Source: Caldilineales bacterium | Lineage (GTDB): Bacteria > Chloroflexota > Anaerolineae > Caldilineales > Caldilineaceae | Reading direction: 5' to 3' | Assembly: GCA_012271135.1 (NCBI GenBank) | Contig: JAAXGZ010000138.1 | Span: 1-36,849, forward strand | Length of the DNA stretch: 36,849 nucleotides | Part shown: in pieces, positions 35,581 through 36,849 of the stretch | How the letters are laid out: every line of letters begins with the position of its first letter | How positions within the stretch are numbered: position 1 is the first letter of the stretch | Position numbers and translations under genes: made by a program | Notes under the pieces: generated by a model | What the model saw: only the letters and a program-made list of their open reading frames with translations | The model's database searches: none | Told to the model about the DNA's origin: nothing

Positions 35581-36246
35581 TCAGGCCACCAATCCCGTCG
35601 CTACCGCAAGCGGCACGACAGCGAAGCCTACGGGAATGGCGACGGCAAGGGCCCCTGTCAGGAACCGGATCGGCTGTCGGTTGGCAGCGGTGCGCCAGCC
35701 CATAGTCTGAAAAAAACTTGCGCCGCCGTGCCACAGGTGCAGCCCAACCGCCACCAGGGCGAGCAGGTACAGGACCATGTTGACCGGGTTGTTGAAGCCA
35801 ACCACCAGTTTGTCGAAGGTGTTGCCTGGCTCGTACTCCCCGGTCAGAACCGGCACGTTCCATGTCAGATGCGCCAAGTGATAAAGGATGAACAGACCCA
35901 GGGCCAGTCCGCCCCAGCGCATCGTGATCGTGGCATAGTTGCCGGATGCTTGGCGAAACCTGGCGTAGCCCGTGGGCCGTGCCTGTTGTGCGGCACGGGT
36001 CAGGACAATGGCCGCCCAAACATGGGTTGCCAAGGACAGGGTCAGGACAATGCGCGCCAACATGAGGGCGTGACCCTGTCCCACCATGGGTTCGCCCAGC
36101 GTCCGCAGGCTCTCGGCATAGTGGTTGAAAGCCTCCTCACCGGCAAACACCTTCAGATTGCCGTACATGTGCACCAACAGGTAACCGATCCAAATCAAGC
36201 CGGTGCCGGCCATGATGATCTTCTTGCCGATCAAGGATCGCCACAT
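35581..36246 (-). CDS. sdhC: succinate dehydrogenase cytochrome b558 subunit, di-haem type
   Basis: A 221-residue membrane anchor with five predicted transmembrane helices that holds two b haems and the quinone site. Candidate haem ligands are His26 (YLLVHMYGN), His75 (ATHVWAA), His123 or 126 (LYHLAHL) and His170 or 173 (GLHLWHG); the 49-residue gap between the first two equals that of Wolinella FrdC. Single-subunit di-haem anchors usually serve menaquinone, matching the men operon of this window. ATG 36246 is the start, 53 bases after icd; sdhA follows after 60 bases. No SdhD is expected in this type. Confidence 0.93.
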   Translation of the reverse strand: MWRSLIGKKIIMAGTGLIWIGYLLVHMYGNLKVFAGEEAFNHYAESLRTLGEPMVGQGHALMLARIVLTLSLATHVWAAIVLTRAAQQARPTGYARFRQASGNYATITMRWGGLALGLFILYHLAHLTWNVPVLTGEYEPGNTFDKLVVGFNNPVNMVLYLLALVAVGLHLWHGGASFFQTMGWRTAANRQPIRFLTGALAVAIPVGFAVVPLAVATGLVA

Positions 36247-36299
36247 GTCGCAAAGAGCCCGTACGGGGCCGATATTGAACTGCCGTCAAGTGCGCTGGA

Positions 36300-36849
36300 C
36301 TACATCTTTTCGATCAACAATGCGCCGAAACGGCTGCAGGACACCCTTTCCGCGCCGTCCATCAGGCGGTGCAGATCGTACGTGACCGTCTTCTGCGCGA
36401 AGGTAGCCTCCATGGCCTGGACAATGGTATCCGCAGCCTCGGTCCACCCCATGTGGCGGAGCATCATCTCGCCGCTCAGTATCATGGATGACGGGTTCAC
36501 CTGATCGAGGTTCGCGTACTTGTCCGCCGTGCCGTGCGTCGCCTCGAACACCGCCCGGCCGGTCACGTAGTTGATGTTGGCTCCCGGAGCGATGCCGATA
36601 CCCCCGATCTGGGCTGCCAGCGCGTCGCTGATGTAGTCACCGTTCAGGTTCATCGTAGCAATCACGTCGAACTCGTCGGGCCGGGTCAGAATCTGTTGCA
36701 GGAAAGCGTCCGCAATGGCGTCCTTCACCACGATACCCTGCGGCAATTCAACCCAGGGACCGCCGTCAATCTCCTTGCCCCCAAACTCATTGCGCGCGAC
36801 CTCATAGCCCCAATTTCTGAATCCGCCTTCCGTGAACTTCATGATGTTG
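36300..36849 (-). CDS. icd: NADP-dependent isocitrate dehydrogenase, C-terminal part (cut by window edge)
   Basis: Only the last 183 residues or so are inside the window; the gene continues past 36849. Seen: [18 protein letters not shown] at the edge (typical of dimeric Icd), [20 protein letters not shown], the metal and nucleotide segment [27 protein letters not shown], and [29 protein letters not shown]. The stretch [11 protein letters not shown] is the coenzyme site, with Lys and Tyr of the NADP-preferring type. It makes 2-oxoglutarate, the substrate of MenD and KorAB. The final dozen residues ([12 protein letters not shown]) deviate from common Icd ends. It is followed after 53 bases by sdhC and may be its operon head. 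Confidence 0.93.
   Translation of the reverse strand, partial: NIMKFTEGGFRNWGYEVARNEFGGKEIDGGPWVELPQGIVVKDAIADAFLQQILTRPDEFDVIATMNLNGDYISDALAAQIGGIGIAPGANINYVTGRAVFEATHGTADKYANLDQVNPSSMILSGEMMLRHMGWTEAADTIVQAMEATFAQKTVTYDLHRLMDGAERVSCSRFGALLIEKM

Overview
The window reads as a chromosomal segment of a free-living or host-associated bacterium of moderately high GC. A menaquinone pathway, a di-haem (type B) succinate dehydrogenase, a 2-oxoacid:ferredoxin oxidoreductase, twin-arginine lipoprotein sugar-binding proteins, two PhyH dioxygenases and agarase-like glycosidase remnants together suggest a member of the Chloroflexota, perhaps Caldilineaceae-like and marine or sponge-associated. That placement is inference from gene content and protein style; no 16S rRNA gene is present. 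No phage, transposase, CRISPR array or classical island boundary was seen.

Layout. (1) 1-4340: a membrane-anchored MerR-type regulator, an SDR oxidoreductase, and two tandem decayed agarase-like glycoside hydrolases. (2) 4389-12119: a TetR regulator with a possible operator around its -10 box heads a tight menaquinone operon menF-menD-menB-menE-menH, followed after a 341-base gap by menI. menC and menA are not here. (3) 12157-15276: an unknown lipoprotein, a COG3618 amidohydrolase/lactonase and a secreted trypsin-like protease. (4) 15275-16434: the RNase P RNA gene, with a near-consensus promoter, directly followed by six tRNAs (Leu, Ala, Gly, Phe, Gln, His), all on the minus strand. (5) 16636-25641, minus strand: two carbohydrate ABC importers (binding protein plus two permeases each, no ATPase). 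The upstream one is continued by a PhyH dioxygenase and moeA. (6) 25901-29063: korA-korB with a strong promoter and a long leader. (7) 29277-32740: a plsC-like acyltransferase, an ammonium transporter with a strong terminator, and a second PhyH dioxygenase. (8) 32803-36849, minus strand: icd (cut by the window edge), sdhC, sdhA, sdhB.

Together, the men genes make the low-potential quinone that a type B di-haem succinate:quinone oxidoreductase normally uses. Icd, KorAB and Sdh cover neighbouring TCA-cycle steps that can run in either direction. The two importers, the agarase-like remnants and the lactonase point to a history of polysaccharide or sugar scavenging, part of which has been lost.
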